A DNA stretch of 20,827 nt, from the IMG/VR virus record IMGVR_UViG_3300028592_000089, positions 1-20,827 of that record; one strand, 5' to 3'. The position numbers and the translations under genes were made by a program. The notes below the pieces were generated by a model, which was not told where the DNA came from, made no database searches, and worked only from the letters and a program-made list of their open reading frames with translations. The stretch is from a virus. This document shows positions 1-7,489 of the stretch, in pieces (within the stretch, counting starts at the first letter, position 1; the number at the start of each line of letters is the position of its first letter).

Positions 1-85
1 GCTCAGGGGTGAGGGGCGTGCGTTTGACTGCCGGCGCGGCGGCCTTCGTGGCGGATGCGGCGGGTTTCTTGTTGGCTGCTGCCAT
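1..85 (-). CDS. N-terminus of an unknown late protein, cut by the window edge
   Basis: An ATG at position 85 is preceded by a strong AAGGAG Shine-Dalgarno six bases upstream. It opens a frame of 28 codons without a stop up to the window edge. The visible peptide starts MAAANKKPAASATKAAAP and is Ala/Lys/Pro-rich, as in flexible N-terminal arms of phage structural proteins. It is the first gene after the major capsid gene, where head-completion or neck proteins usually lie. A hairpin at 117-148 sits between the two genes. The function cannot be told from 28 residues. Confidence 0.75.
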   Translation of the reverse strand, partial: MAAANKKPAASATKAAAPAVKRTPLTPE

Positions 86-116
86 GGTGTGCTCCTTGAA
101 AGGGATGGGATGAAGT

Positions 117-148
117 AAGCCGCCTCGACGGGATTGCCGAGGCGGCTT
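117..148 (-). terminator. Hairpin after the major capsid gene, possible (partial) terminator
   Basis: A perfect 11-bp stem (AAGCCGCCTCG paired with CGAGGCGGCTT) has a 10-nt loop. It lies between the capsid gene stop and the ribosome-binding site of the next gene. On the minus strand the stem is followed by TTACTTC, a weak U-tract, so partial termination or mRNA 3'-end protection is as likely as full termination. Extra copies of capsid mRNA relative to downstream genes would be a reasonable purpose, but that is inference. Confidence 0.6.
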
Positions 149-184
149 GCGTTCCTCACTCACAGGCCTTGCGGCCCTCGCGGC

Positions 185-1378
185 TTAGAAGCCGTCGCGG
201 TATGCGATCGTCTCGGGGTAGACGACTTCGACGACGCCCAGGCGGCAGAAGTACGTCGACTTGTGGTAGATCGAGTCGTACTGCACCGGGGTGCGCTGCA
301 GCGGGGTCATGGGGAAGCGCAGGTACTTCTTGTCCTTGCGGTACGCCACCATGCGGTCGGCACCGCTCACGCCGATGTTGCCGCCGACGCCCGCGCCCAC
401 CAGCCACTTCGCCGGAGCGATGACGATGTTACCCAGGCCCTGCGCCACCAGCAGGTTGTTCTCCATGATGAACTTCAGGATGGAGCCCGTGCCAGCCGAG
501 GTGACCGGCGTCGAGTTGATGTAGCCGAACTTCAGCGGCGGCAGGAGCAGCCGGTTGGGCAGCACCGCGTAGGCCGAAGCAGCCCAGGCCGAGAAGATGA
601 TCTCGTTGATGTCCGCGAGGATCTCGTTGGGCGTCTTGTTGCTCCACAGGGGGGAGCCACCGACGCCGTTGGGCACGTTGGCGATGTTGGTCACCAGCGC
701 GTTGTTCACGAGACCGCCGACGGCCAGCGTGGCATCACCCACGTAGACCTGCTCATCGGTGTCCATCTGCAGCTTCAGCTGGAGGGCTTCGTACTTCTGC
801 GCGTCGATGGGGCGGCCCATCTTCGCAGCGCTCTCGAGTTCGAGGATGGAGTACTTGATCTCCAGACCCCACGGGGTCAGCGGGTTCGGGATCTTGCCCG
901 TGTCCACGCCGACACCGGAGATCTGGTCGGTGGCCTTGCCGATCCAGGCCTTGCCGTTGCGCACGCCGTTACCCGTGCCCAGCGAGCCCTGGCTACCGAA
1001 GGCCGTCAGCGTGAAGCTGGAGACTTCGTCGGCGATGGTCACATCCTCGCGCAGCTCGATGTCGCGGCTCCAGGTCACAGCCGCGAGCGGCGTGTTGATG
1101 GTCTGGTCGAGGCGTTCGAGTTCGCCGATGAGGAAGGCGCCCGTGCTGTCCACGGTGCGCTTGCCGTCCCAGGTGCGGTAGCTGTGGTCCAGCACCTTGC
1201 CGCGCATGTTGCCGTAGCCGTCGAGCGGCGTGAAGGGCAGCATGGCGTTGTCGAACGTCAGCGCCGTGTCGCGGGTGCGGGCACGGATGATGGCCGGCGC
1301 ACCGGGGAGCACCAGAGGGCTTGCGCCCATGGCGACCAGTGCTGCAGCTGCCACGTTGGAGGAGAAGAGGCGTTTCAT
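185..1378 (-). CDS. Major capsid protein, DUF2184 type
   Basis: This 397-residue protein looks like the DUF2184 family of phage major capsid proteins, which form the icosahedral head shell. Features I recognise as typical of the family are the central region with SAWAASAYAVLPNRLLLPP and the C-terminal block RTPVQYDSIYHKSTYFCRLG followed by VVEVVYPETIAYRDGF. Its position directly after the protease/scaffold and cement genes fits. The ATG at 1378 has AAGGAC eight bases upstream. The first 29 residues are odd for a capsid protein: MKR, then an Ala/Val/Leu-rich stretch ending in PGAPA, which resembles a Sec signal peptide. They are followed by IRARTRD, a motif also found after the leader of the neighbouring cement protein. 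The leader may be a propeptide removed during maturation. Confidence 0.85.
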   Translation of the reverse strand: MKRLFSSNVAAAALVAMGASPLVLPGAPAIIRARTRDTALTFDNAMLPFTPLDGYGNMRGKVLDHSYRTWDGKRTVDSTGAFLIGELERLDQTINTPLAAVTWSRDIELREDVTIADEVSSFTLTAFGSQGSLGTGNGVRNGKAWIGKATDQISGVGVDTGKIPNPLTPWGLEIKYSILELESAAKMGRPIDAQKYEALQLKLQMDTDEQVYVGDATLAVGGLVNNALVTNIANVPNGVGGSPLWSNKTPNEILADINEIIFSAWAASAYAVLPNRLLLPPLKFGYINSTPVTSAGTGSILKFIMENNLLVAQGLGNIVIAPAKWLVGAGVGGNIGVSGADRMVAYRKDKKYLRFPMTPLQRTPVQYDSIYHKSTYFCRLGVVEVVYPETIAYRDGF

Positions 1379-1436
1379 TTTGTCGAGTCCTTGAATCTGT
1401 TGAAGGATGGTTAACCGGTCTGACGTTGGCCTTGGC

Positions 1437-2039
1437 TTACGCCAGCGGTGCCGCCACCTGGATTTCGGTCACGCCGCCTGCATCGGTCGGGCCGTTCCAC
1501 TTCGCGTTGGTGATCGCGATGGTGTTGGCACCGTTCGCCACGCTCTCGAAGCCGCCCTGGACGTGAGCGCCGCTGGAGGCCGTCACCCACACGAACACGG
1601 CGCCGCCCTTGGTGGGCTGCTGAGTCGCGAAGTTGTTGCAGCGCGCCATGATGAAGCCCTCGTTGAGGACGTCGATCACCTGGTTGCCCAGGGGACCAGG
1701 AGCCGCGCCGAGAGGCGAGGCCATGCCGCCCGTTTGCTGCTGGGTGGGGTAGGGGCGCACGAGGATGCCGTCGATCTTCGTGACCGCGGTATCGCTGGCC
1801 AGCACAGCACGGTAGCTGTTCGTGGCCGTGTCGATCAGCACGGGGTCGCCGTAGAGGCGCGGCGGGTTCGTGGGGTTGCTCAGGCCCGGCAGCACCGAGA
1901 AAGGATGCGTGCGGTTCGGGTCACCGGGGAAGCCTGCGGGCATGCGCAGGTTGTAGGCAACGTCGCGGGTCTTGGCGCGCACGCCCGAAGAAGCGAGAGC
2001 CAGAGCAGCAACGGCGTAGGCGATGAGAGACTTTTTCAT
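1437..2039 (-). CDS. Capsid cement/decoration protein with signal-peptide-like leader
   Basis: The ATG at 2039 has an AGGA element 7-8 bases upstream, which is preferred over an earlier in-frame start at 2123 that would run into the preceding gene's end. The product is about 200 residues. Residues 1-22 (MKKSLIAYAVAALALASSGV then RA) look like a classical signal peptide. The rest is rich in Gly, Pro, Ala and Thr, predicted beta-rich, with FPGDPNRTHPF near the N-terminus and a C-terminus resembling the DUF2190/Gp24-like structural cement proteins that stabilise capsids. Its place between scaffold and major capsid genes supports this. The family assignment rests on general similarity and position, so it is moderate. 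Confidence 0.65.
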   Translation of the reverse strand: MKKSLIAYAVAALALASSGVRAKTRDVAYNLRMPAGFPGDPNRTHPFSVLPGLSNPTNPPRLYGDPVLIDTATNSYRAVLASDTAVTKIDGILVRPYPTQQQTGGMASPLGAAPGPLGNQVIDVLNEGFIMARCNNFATQQPTKGGAVFVWVTASSGAHVQGGFESVANGANTIAITNAKWNGPTDAGGVTEIQVAAPLA

Positions 2040-2100
2040 TTCGTAGTCCTGTTCAGGAAGTTGAAGATTGGGATGCTGGGTTGTGGTCGGGCTTTTCGTC

Positions 2101-3516
2101 TTATTGGCCCTTCCAGAAGTCATCAGCAGCCTTGTTGAAGTCGGCCGGGCTGGGGAGCTTCGGCGCGCCGACGTCGAGGATGCCCGTGGGGGCGCCCATC
2201 GTCTTGCTGTCGCGGGTTGCCGTGGCGTTGTTGGCCGCAGCCTTCATGCCAGCCGCAGCCGTGAAGAGCGTGGCGCAGCCCGCGCAGTCCATGCTCAGCA
2301 GATCCACGGCGTTGCCACCGTTGGCAGCGAGCAGCATGACCGCGCCTTCGGGAGTGGCGCCGAAGGCATCGAGCACCTTGCGGCGCACGTTGCACATGCG
2401 GTCCACGGTGGCGGCGCGCGTGATGGCAGCGTCGAAGGTCGGCACCTTGAAGCCAGGCTGCAGGATCTCGGCCTGGCTGGCGAGTGCCGTGTAGCTCGTG
2501 GCGAGTGCCGCGCTGTCGCCGGTGGAGGCCTTGGCTTTCTTGCGCTTGCCGCCCTTGCCGTCGTCTTCCATCTCGTCGTCGTCCTCTTCGGTCGCCGCGT
2601 CGATGGTCTTGCCGGCCTTGAGCAGGGCCTTGATCTCTTCGATGCCGCCTTCGAGCTTCACGAAGCGCTCCTCGGTGGCAGCGGCGTCCAGGGTCTTGGC
2701 GTTGCCTTCGTTGGCGGGGCCGCCGTAGTTGTGCACGTGGACATGCGTGGCCAGGCCGCCGTCTTCTTCGCCCTCACCTTCGAGGGCTTCGAGTTCGGCC
2801 TGGGCATCACGCACCTTCTGGCGCGCGGCTTCTTTGCTGGCTTCGTCGACGAGTTGAACGCGCGCATTGCGCAGGGGAGTACGGGATGCCATGGGAGTTT
2901 CCTTTAGTGGCGTGGGTGGAACAAAGAAAGCGTTGTCGCCGATTGCGCAGCGAGGACCACAGCGGCCTTTTTCGACCAGTGCGATGTGGTTGCCGATGAT
3001 GTTGGATTGACGGCCGAAGCCATCACCGAGATCGATGTAGTCGGCGTCGTAGCCGGCGCTAACTTCGATCTTGCCCTTGTCGATGGCCTCGATAAGAGCC
3101 TTGTTGGTCACGACGAGATCCGCGAGGAGCACGTCCTGATCGTCGCCCGAGCCCTGACGTACGTTGATGGCGAAGCCACCGGCGATGCCATTCCAGTTGA
3201 GCGGCGTCACGTCGTCGGGCGGATGGTCGTTCGTCAGCGCTGCTGCGTTGAAGCTCGACATCGTCAGGGGGTTGAAGAGGTCTTCGGTCTTGCGCTCGAT
3301 GTAGACGATGCCATTGGCACCGGGCTTCACCGGCACTTCACCGGGGCCATAGAGGAGCCAACCACTCCGGGCAATGGGGACGGCCGTGCACAGCAGATTG
3401 CCGTTGGGCAAGAGCTGGCGGTTGGGGCCGATCTGGTGGACGGTGTGCACCGCCATCACTTTCTCTTGTGTTGGCGGCCCACGGTCGAGGGTCGCACGTC
3501 GAATAGGGGTCTTCAC
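2101..3516 (-). CDS. DUF2213 prohead protease fused to scaffold-like C-terminus
   Basis: A GTG at 3516 with a very strong AGGAGG five bases upstream is the most likely start, giving 471 residues; the longer open frame extends into the head-fibre gene. Residues about 60-195 match the DUF2213 type of phage maturation protease, with candidate catalytic His98 (in LTNDHPPDD), Ser153 (in IEVSAGYDADYI) and His177 (in GNHIALVEKGRCG). Residues 215-250 are a charged coiled coil. An acidic/basic linker at about 310-330 leads to an Ala-rich C-terminal domain, as expected for a scaffold. Such proteins guide prohead assembly and then cleave head proteins. They may act on the leaders of the two downstream capsid proteins. 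Confidence 0.75.
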   Translation of the reverse strand: MKTPIRRATLDRGPPTQEKVMAVHTVHQIGPNRQLLPNGNLLCTAVPIARSGWLLYGPGEVPVKPGANGIVYIERKTEDLFNPLTMSSFNAAALTNDHPPDDVTPLNWNGIAGGFAINVRQGSGDDQDVLLADLVVTNKALIEAIDKGKIEVSAGYDADYIDLGDGFGRQSNIIGNHIALVEKGRCGPRCAIGDNAFFVPPTPLKETPMASRTPLRNARVQLVDEASKEAARQKVRDAQAELEALEGEGEEDGGLATHVHVHNYGGPANEGNAKTLDAAATEERFVKLEGGIEEIKALLKAGKTIDAATEEDDDEMEDDGKGGKRKKAKASTGDSAALATSYTALASQAEILQPGFKVPTFDAAITRAATVDRMCNVRRKVLDAFGATPEGAVMLLAANGGNAVDLLSMDCAGCATLFTAAAGMKAAANNATATRDSKTMGAPTGILDVGAPKLPSPADFNKAADDFWKGQ

Positions 3517-3529
3517 TGGATCCTCCTGT

Positions 3530-3949
3530 TTAAGTTGCGATGGTCCCGGACGTGCGGAGGGCCGCAAGCAGGGCGTTGAGTTGCGTGACGGCGCTTGCCT
3601 CGTCCGTGGCATCGACGACAGCTACGCCTTGGAGCACGAGGCCCCGCGTGGCGGCGCCGGCATTGGGCGGCGCGTAGTCACCAGCCTTGGCCGTGACGCT
3701 GGTCGTGCCAATGGCAAGGCTGCTCGTGCCCGCACCGATGGCCGTGCGTGCTGCCGCCTGCGTGGCGCCAGCTGCGATGACGGCCGGCTTGCCCGTGATG
3801 TCATCCCAGGCTACGGCACCAGCGGAAGGCGTGTAGGCGCTGCCGTCGGGCAAGAGGATAGTGGTGTTGTCCTCGCTCACGCGAAGCACGCCGAGGGCCA
3901 GCAGATCGCGCAGGATGGGTGACGTCTGCGCGCGTGGAGTGGTTGCCAT
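3530..3949 (-). CDS. Putative head fibre protein
   Basis: This 139-residue protein contains the WDDITGKPAVIAAGATQAAA segment (residues 48-67), a repeat unit type common in phage fibre proteins. It is followed by Ala/Gly/Thr-rich sequence and a short C-terminal helix LNALLAALRTSGTIA, which resembles phage head-fibre proteins. The gene lies between the Mu F-like and protease genes rather than with tail genes, which favours a fibre anchored on the head. AAGGAC precedes the ATG at 3949 and the stop is 13 bases before the start of the protease gene. A short tail fibre is the alternative. Confidence 0.55.
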   Translation of the reverse strand: MATTPRAQTSPILRDLLALGVLRVSEDNTTILLPDGSAYTPSAGAVAWDDITGKPAVIAAGATQAAARTAIGAGTSSLAIGTTSVTAKAGDYAPPNAGAATRGLVLQGVAVVDATDEASAVTQLNALLAALRTSGTIAT

Positions 3950-3961
3950 TGCTTGTCCTTT

Positions 3962-4711
3962 CTAGAGTTCGGGGAAGATGGGCTCCGCATAGCAGCGGCA
4001 GTTAGGGCCGCAGCCTGCGTGGTAGGGGTCGAGGTTCTTGTCCGTCTTTGGCGGCGAGTCCCAGCGAATGAACTTGCCGTTCTGTGCCTTGTGGGTTTCG
4101 CGCACGTCGCTATCCTCACTCGTGCGCCAGATGTAGCCCTCGCTGCCGACTTGCATGGCGCGGGCCTGATGGAAGTTCGCCGACGTGCGGGCCACCTCCG
4201 TGCGAGCGATGAGGCGGGCACGGCTCTTTGTCACGCCCGTGCTTGCCTGGATCTCGCGGCTGATGCTCTCGGCCCGGCGCCCCGTGGAGAGGGCCTCTGT
4301 GGTGAGCTGGTGCACGCGCTCGCCCGCCTTCGTGGGGATGCTCTTAATCAGCTCCACGTTCTCGGCCATCATCTCGCGGTACACCACGCCTTGGGGACTG
4401 GTGGCAAGCTCACGGCGGATCTCGCGGCCCATCTCCTTCCCCACGCGCTTCCAGATCACTTCGTTGCGCCGGTTGACGTCAGCCACCATCGAGTTAGCCA
4501 CGCTGGTGGCCCAGGGCGTGATGAGGGCGCTGTAGCGGTTGAGCATGTCGAGGAGGGCACCCATGTCGGAGACCACGCCATTGGGGGCCATGGCGTCAAT
4601 CATGGCCCCCACCTGCCGCGCTACCGTGAGGAGCCTACTCTGATACGAGCGCTCGACGCCGCTGGCCACCTCCCACTGACTTCGCTTTCCCGTTCTGTCC
4701 AGTCGTGCCAT
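3962..4711 (-). CDS. Mu F-like minor head protein
   Basis: This 249-residue protein has the hallmarks of the phage Mu F/SPP1 gp7 family, minor head proteins made next to the portal and carried in the head. Residues 145-185 contain the RARLIARTEVARTSANFHQA segment typical of the domain. The C-terminus has VRETHKAQNGKFIRWDSPP and the Cys/His cluster HAGCGPNCRCYAEP (Cys234, 238, 240), as in family members. The N-terminal half is helical. The ATG at 4711 has a GGGGGA element five bases upstream and overlaps the end of the portal gene by 77 bases, which suggests coupled translation. Confidence 0.85.
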   Translation of the reverse strand: MARLDRTGKRSQWEVASGVERSYQSRLLTVARQVGAMIDAMAPNGVVSDMGALLDMLNRYSALITPWATSVANSMVADVNRRNEVIWKRVGKEMGREIRRELATSPQGVVYREMMAENVELIKSIPTKAGERVHQLTTEALSTGRRAESISREIQASTGVTKSRARLIARTEVARTSANFHQARAMQVGSEGYIWRTSEDSDVRETHKAQNGKFIRWDSPPKTDKNLDPYHAGCGPNCRCYAEPIFPEL

Positions 4712-6248
4712 CGTCGTCCCCCGGTAGTGAATTGTCCTCCTCGCCTGTGGCCCCCTTGGCCTTGGCAGTGGCCTCGGTGATCATGAGCTGCTGGTCGAGT
4801 TCGCTGATGGGAGGCTGCACCTCGTCATCGGCTGCCTCAATGGCCTCGCTCGTGATCTTGCCGAAGATGCCGGTCGTGCGGCTGCTCTGGCGAAGTTCCT
4901 GCATGCCGGTCTGCTGAGTGACAAGGCCTGCGTCGAGGGCCTTCGTGACGGCCTCTGCGACCTTGCCTGCCACCTCGGCCTTCTTCTCGTCGTTGAGCTG
5001 CTGAAGGCTTGCGAAGTCCAGGGCGAAGGTGGGCGGCAGCACAATCGACTTGCTGGCTGCCGTGAGCTTGTAGGTCATCAGCACGCCCTGGGTCATCTCC
5101 TTGCGCTGCTTCTGCTGGATGCTGTCGTGGTACGTGCGCATGCCGCTCTCGTCGTCCGTGCTCAAGCCACCGGGGGCCTGGCCGAAGAGGCGAGTCATGG
5201 GGATCTGCAGGGCACCACTGACTTGCATGGCGAGCTGCGTGATGACAGAGTCCACGCCCGAGAAGGCACTGGTGGCCTGCACCTCGAACTCGTCTTCGCC
5301 ATCGATCAGAGTCATGCCCTCGATGCCCTGGAAGCGCCGCATCATCTCCGTGTAGGCAAGGAGGCCATTCAGCACCTGCCCACCTGCGGCCACGATCTCC
5401 CGCAGGTTCGGGATCTTCAGCGTGCGCAGGTGCGCCTTGAAGACCAGCTGCGCGGCTCCCGTGCTCGCCGAGTCAAAGGCGATGAGCCGGTCGTAGAGGC
5501 GCTCGAGTACCGAGATGCCCCAGAGGTTTTCTGTCATGGCCTGCTGATAGGGCAGCTTGATACCGACGTGGCGCAGCACCACCCGGCTGTGGTGGATGAC
5601 TTGCCCGCGCAGGGCAGGGGCGTTGCTCTGCACCTTGTAGTACTTCGGCAGCCCCATGTGGGGGCCGTAGTCCGTGACGAGATCCTCCAGGCTGGGCTCC
5701 ACCATCCAGCGGTCGAGGACGGTGAGGCCCTTGAACTGGTCGGGGCCCACGCTCTCCAGGCGCAGTGGCGTCTTGGGGTCCTGGCCATCGATCAGCGCTA
5801 CGACGATGGAGCCCCCGTAGAGGCGCCCCCATTGGATGCCCTCGTTCAGGCTGTCCCACACGCCGAGATTGGTGATCTCGTGTTCGAGATCCTCTTGGTC
5901 GCTGGCGTCCATCTCCGTCATGAAGTCCACGCCAGCGCGGGTCATGTCGTCGGCAATGATGTCGATAGCCACGCCGCCCAACCAGGAGCCGCGGTGAATC
6001 CACTCGAGTAGCTGGCGGTTGCGCGTGATGGGGTTGAAGCCATAGCTGCCAGACGTCAGGGCGTTGTCGGCTCCCACGCCGAGCTTGTGGGCGAAGTTCA
6101 CGAAGCTGTCGAACGTAGCGCTCCCCACGAGCTTCTTGCCGTGCTCCGGCGTCTTGTAGCCACCGGCGATGGTAAGGGCCTTGCGGGCACTTACGTCTTC
6201 GCGCTTGGCATCGCGCACGGCTGCGCGGACTGATAGCTTTGCAGCCAT
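4635..6248 (-). CDS. Portal protein, DUF1073 type
   Basis: This is a protein of 537 residues from the ATG at 6248, chosen because AAGGAG lies five bases upstream; a GTG two codons earlier is too close to it. The sequence fits the DUF1073 group of portal proteins: an N-terminal segment with RNRQLLEWIHRGSWLGGVAI and DIIADDMTRAGVDF, a central WGRLYGGSIVVALIDGQDP, then PMTRLFGQAPGGLSTDDESG in the stem region. The portal forms the dodecameric DNA channel at one capsid vertex and anchors the terminase. In databases this family can carry the confusing name 'anti-CBASS Acb1 family' because some members are fused to a 2H domain. Here that domain is a separate gene just upstream. Confidence 0.88.
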   Translation of the reverse strand: MAAKLSVRAAVRDAKREDVSARKALTIAGGYKTPEHGKKLVGSATFDSFVNFAHKLGVGADNALTSGSYGFNPITRNRQLLEWIHRGSWLGGVAIDIIADDMTRAGVDFMTEMDASDQEDLEHEITNLGVWDSLNEGIQWGRLYGGSIVVALIDGQDPKTPLRLESVGPDQFKGLTVLDRWMVEPSLEDLVTDYGPHMGLPKYYKVQSNAPALRGQVIHHSRVVLRHVGIKLPYQQAMTENLWGISVLERLYDRLIAFDSASTGAAQLVFKAHLRTLKIPNLREIVAAGGQVLNGLLAYTEMMRRFQGIEGMTLIDGEDEFEVQATSAFSGVDSVITQLAMQVSGALQIPMTRLFGQAPGGLSTDDESGMRTYHDSIQQKQRKEMTQGVLMTYKLTAASKSIVLPPTFALDFASLQQLNDEKKAEVAGKVAEAVTKALDAGLVTQQTGMQELRQSSRTTGIFGKITSEAIEAADDEVQPPISELDQQLMITEATAKAKGATGEEDNSLPGDDDGTTGQNGKAKSVGGGQRRRALVSE

Positions 6249-6258
6249 GGGCACTCCT

Positions 6259-6819
6259 TCATGTTTCTAGGTCGCTTTGCGAGAGGATCGGACTTCTCGT
6301 TTCTGCGGCGAGGGTGATGGGCTCATCGTAGACGGGGATGAGATCCTCCGATGTCGGTCCCATGAAGCCCATGTCGTAGGCCAGCGTGATGTGAGGGCGG
6401 TAGCTCGGGTAGTCCCAGCTCGCCCCTGCCTTCACGTAGTCGGCATGCCGGGCGTGCAGCTGTGGGCAGTCCAGGCACAGTACGATGGCCTCGCCAAAGC
6501 GCTCGATGCTTCGACCGCCTGGGTGAACGATCATGCCTCCGCTCATCTTGGGCACGCTGCTTGCCTTGATGGGCTTGCGCGTGTAGGCCACCGTCACGTG
6601 CGGATCCATGACGAGGGGGATGCCCCAGGTGGCCGCCCATCCAGCCAGGGCATCTGCGCTCACCTGGGAAAGAGGGTAGGCCGCATAGAGGGGCGTGGCC
6701 TCTTCCTTCGTGCCGTGCACATAGGGTTCGAGCTGGGCGGCGAGCATGTCGCGCGTCAGCCCTCGCTTCGTTGTCCTGCCCTGCATGAGCTGATGCAAGT
6801 GGACGTAGGCGCGGCTCAC
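6259..6819 (-). CDS. Acb1-like 2H phosphoesterase, probable anti-CBASS protein
   Basis: The 186-residue product has two HxT motifs, His74-Val-Thr76 in DPHVTVAYTRKP and His143-Ile-Thr145 in RPHITLAYDMGF. These are the paired catalytic signature of 2H phosphoesterases. Phage Acb1 (T4 57B) is a 2H enzyme that degrades cyclic oligonucleotide signals of the CBASS defence and is often fused or adjacent to this type of portal. The order terminase, 2H protein, portal seen here matches that pattern. The start is a GTG overlapping the previous stop (GTGA), so translation is probably coupled. A 2'-5' RNA ligase-like or cyclic phosphodiesterase role on another substrate remains possible. Confidence 0.7.
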   Translation of the reverse strand: MSRAYVHLHQLMQGRTTKRGLTRDMLAAQLEPYVHGTKEEATPLYAAYPLSQVSADALAGWAATWGIPLVMDPHVTVAYTRKPIKASSVPKMSGGMIVHPGGRSIERFGEAIVLCLDCPQLHARHADYVKAGASWDYPSYRPHITLAYDMGFMGPTSEDLIPVYDEPITLAAETRSPILSQSDLET

Positions 6820-7160
6820 AGCTTGCCTCGCAGGTAGTCGAGGGCCTCCGCCTTGTAGGCCGCCACGCTGGGGTGCGCGCGGTTCGTGGCAATGGCTTCG
6901 ATCTTCTCGATGCCTGCCGCCACGGCCTCGGGGTGCCGGCTGTAGAGGGCGGCGGCGAGATGCTCGCGGATGGCCGTGACCACCTGGGGGCTGTTCCCGC
7001 TCACCGCCTTGGGAGCCGTAGGAGCCGTGCGACGGTGCTCCGTGGGGGGATGGGGCTGCGCCTGGCTTTCAGGGGCTTGCTGCTCGATCTGGGCGTCTTC
7101 CTGCGGCTCTTCTGCGGCGAGAGCTTGGGAAGTCTTAGCCTTCTGCTTGTTCGTTGCCAT
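6816..7160 (-). CDS. Unknown small protein with disordered N-terminal half
   Basis: The ATG at 7160 has AAGGAG six bases upstream, which fixes this start over a longer open frame from 7262. The 114-residue protein has a Gln/Glu/Pro-rich first half (about residues 10-60), probably disordered. The second half is helical, with REHLAAALYSRHPEAVAAGI and a short C-terminal helix ending in LDYLRGKL. It overlaps the gene before it by 26 bases and the Acb1-like gene after it by 4. I do not recognise a family. A minor head or packaging accessory role is suggested only by position. Confidence 0.7.
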   Translation of the reverse strand: MATNKQKAKTSQALAAEEPQEDAQIEQQAPESQAQPHPPTEHRRTAPTAPKAVSGNSPQVVTAIREHLAAALYSRHPEAVAAGIEKIEAIATNRAHPSVAAYKAEALDYLRGKL

Positions 7161-7479
7161 TTCGGGCTCCTTTCTTGATGAGGTAGGGGCGGATGCTCCA
7201 GAGATCGCCCACGCGTTCGTAGAAAACGAGGCACCCGATGCGGGCCTGCTGCACGGCACCAACGCGCATGTAGCGCAGCAGGCCGAGGTTCAGCAGGGCA
7301 TGGCCCTCGTAGGCCACGTAGACTGTTTTGCCGAAGAGCTTGCAGTTGCTGCGCGTTCCCGCACGTGCCCAGCGCAGTCCAGGCATGGTGAAGCGCGCGA
7401 GGTCCGGGCCCGGGTTCTCCCAGTGGAACAGCAGGAAGCTCCAGCGCCAGGCAAGCAGCCTGCGAATCGATGCCATCAT
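7135..7479 (-). CDS. Unknown small protein after the large terminase
   Basis: The 114-residue product starts at an ATG (7479) with AAGGAG five bases upstream. It begins 10 bases after the terminase stop. The N-terminus MMASIRRLLAWRWSFLLFHW is basic and hydrophobic. The rest contains aromatic and basic patches, such as LFGKTVYVAYEGHALLNLGL and CLVFYERVGDLWSIRPYLI. No family is recognised. It is not clearly a membrane protein, since the hydrophobic stretch is short and rich in Trp. Confidence 0.65.
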   Translation of the reverse strand: MMASIRRLLAWRWSFLLFHWENPGPDLARFTMPGLRWARAGTRSNCKLFGKTVYVAYEGHALLNLGLLRYMRVGAVQQARIGCLVFYERVGDLWSIRPYLIKKGARNGNEQAEG

Positions 7480-7489
7480 GTTCTCTCCT

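Noticed and set aside
134-1414. Long plus-strand open frame of 426 codons opposite the major capsid gene
   Set aside because: It is Arg/Val/His-rich shadow sequence produced by high GC on the opposite strand of a clear capsid gene, and it has no ribosome-binding site. The same applies to the other long plus-strand frames.
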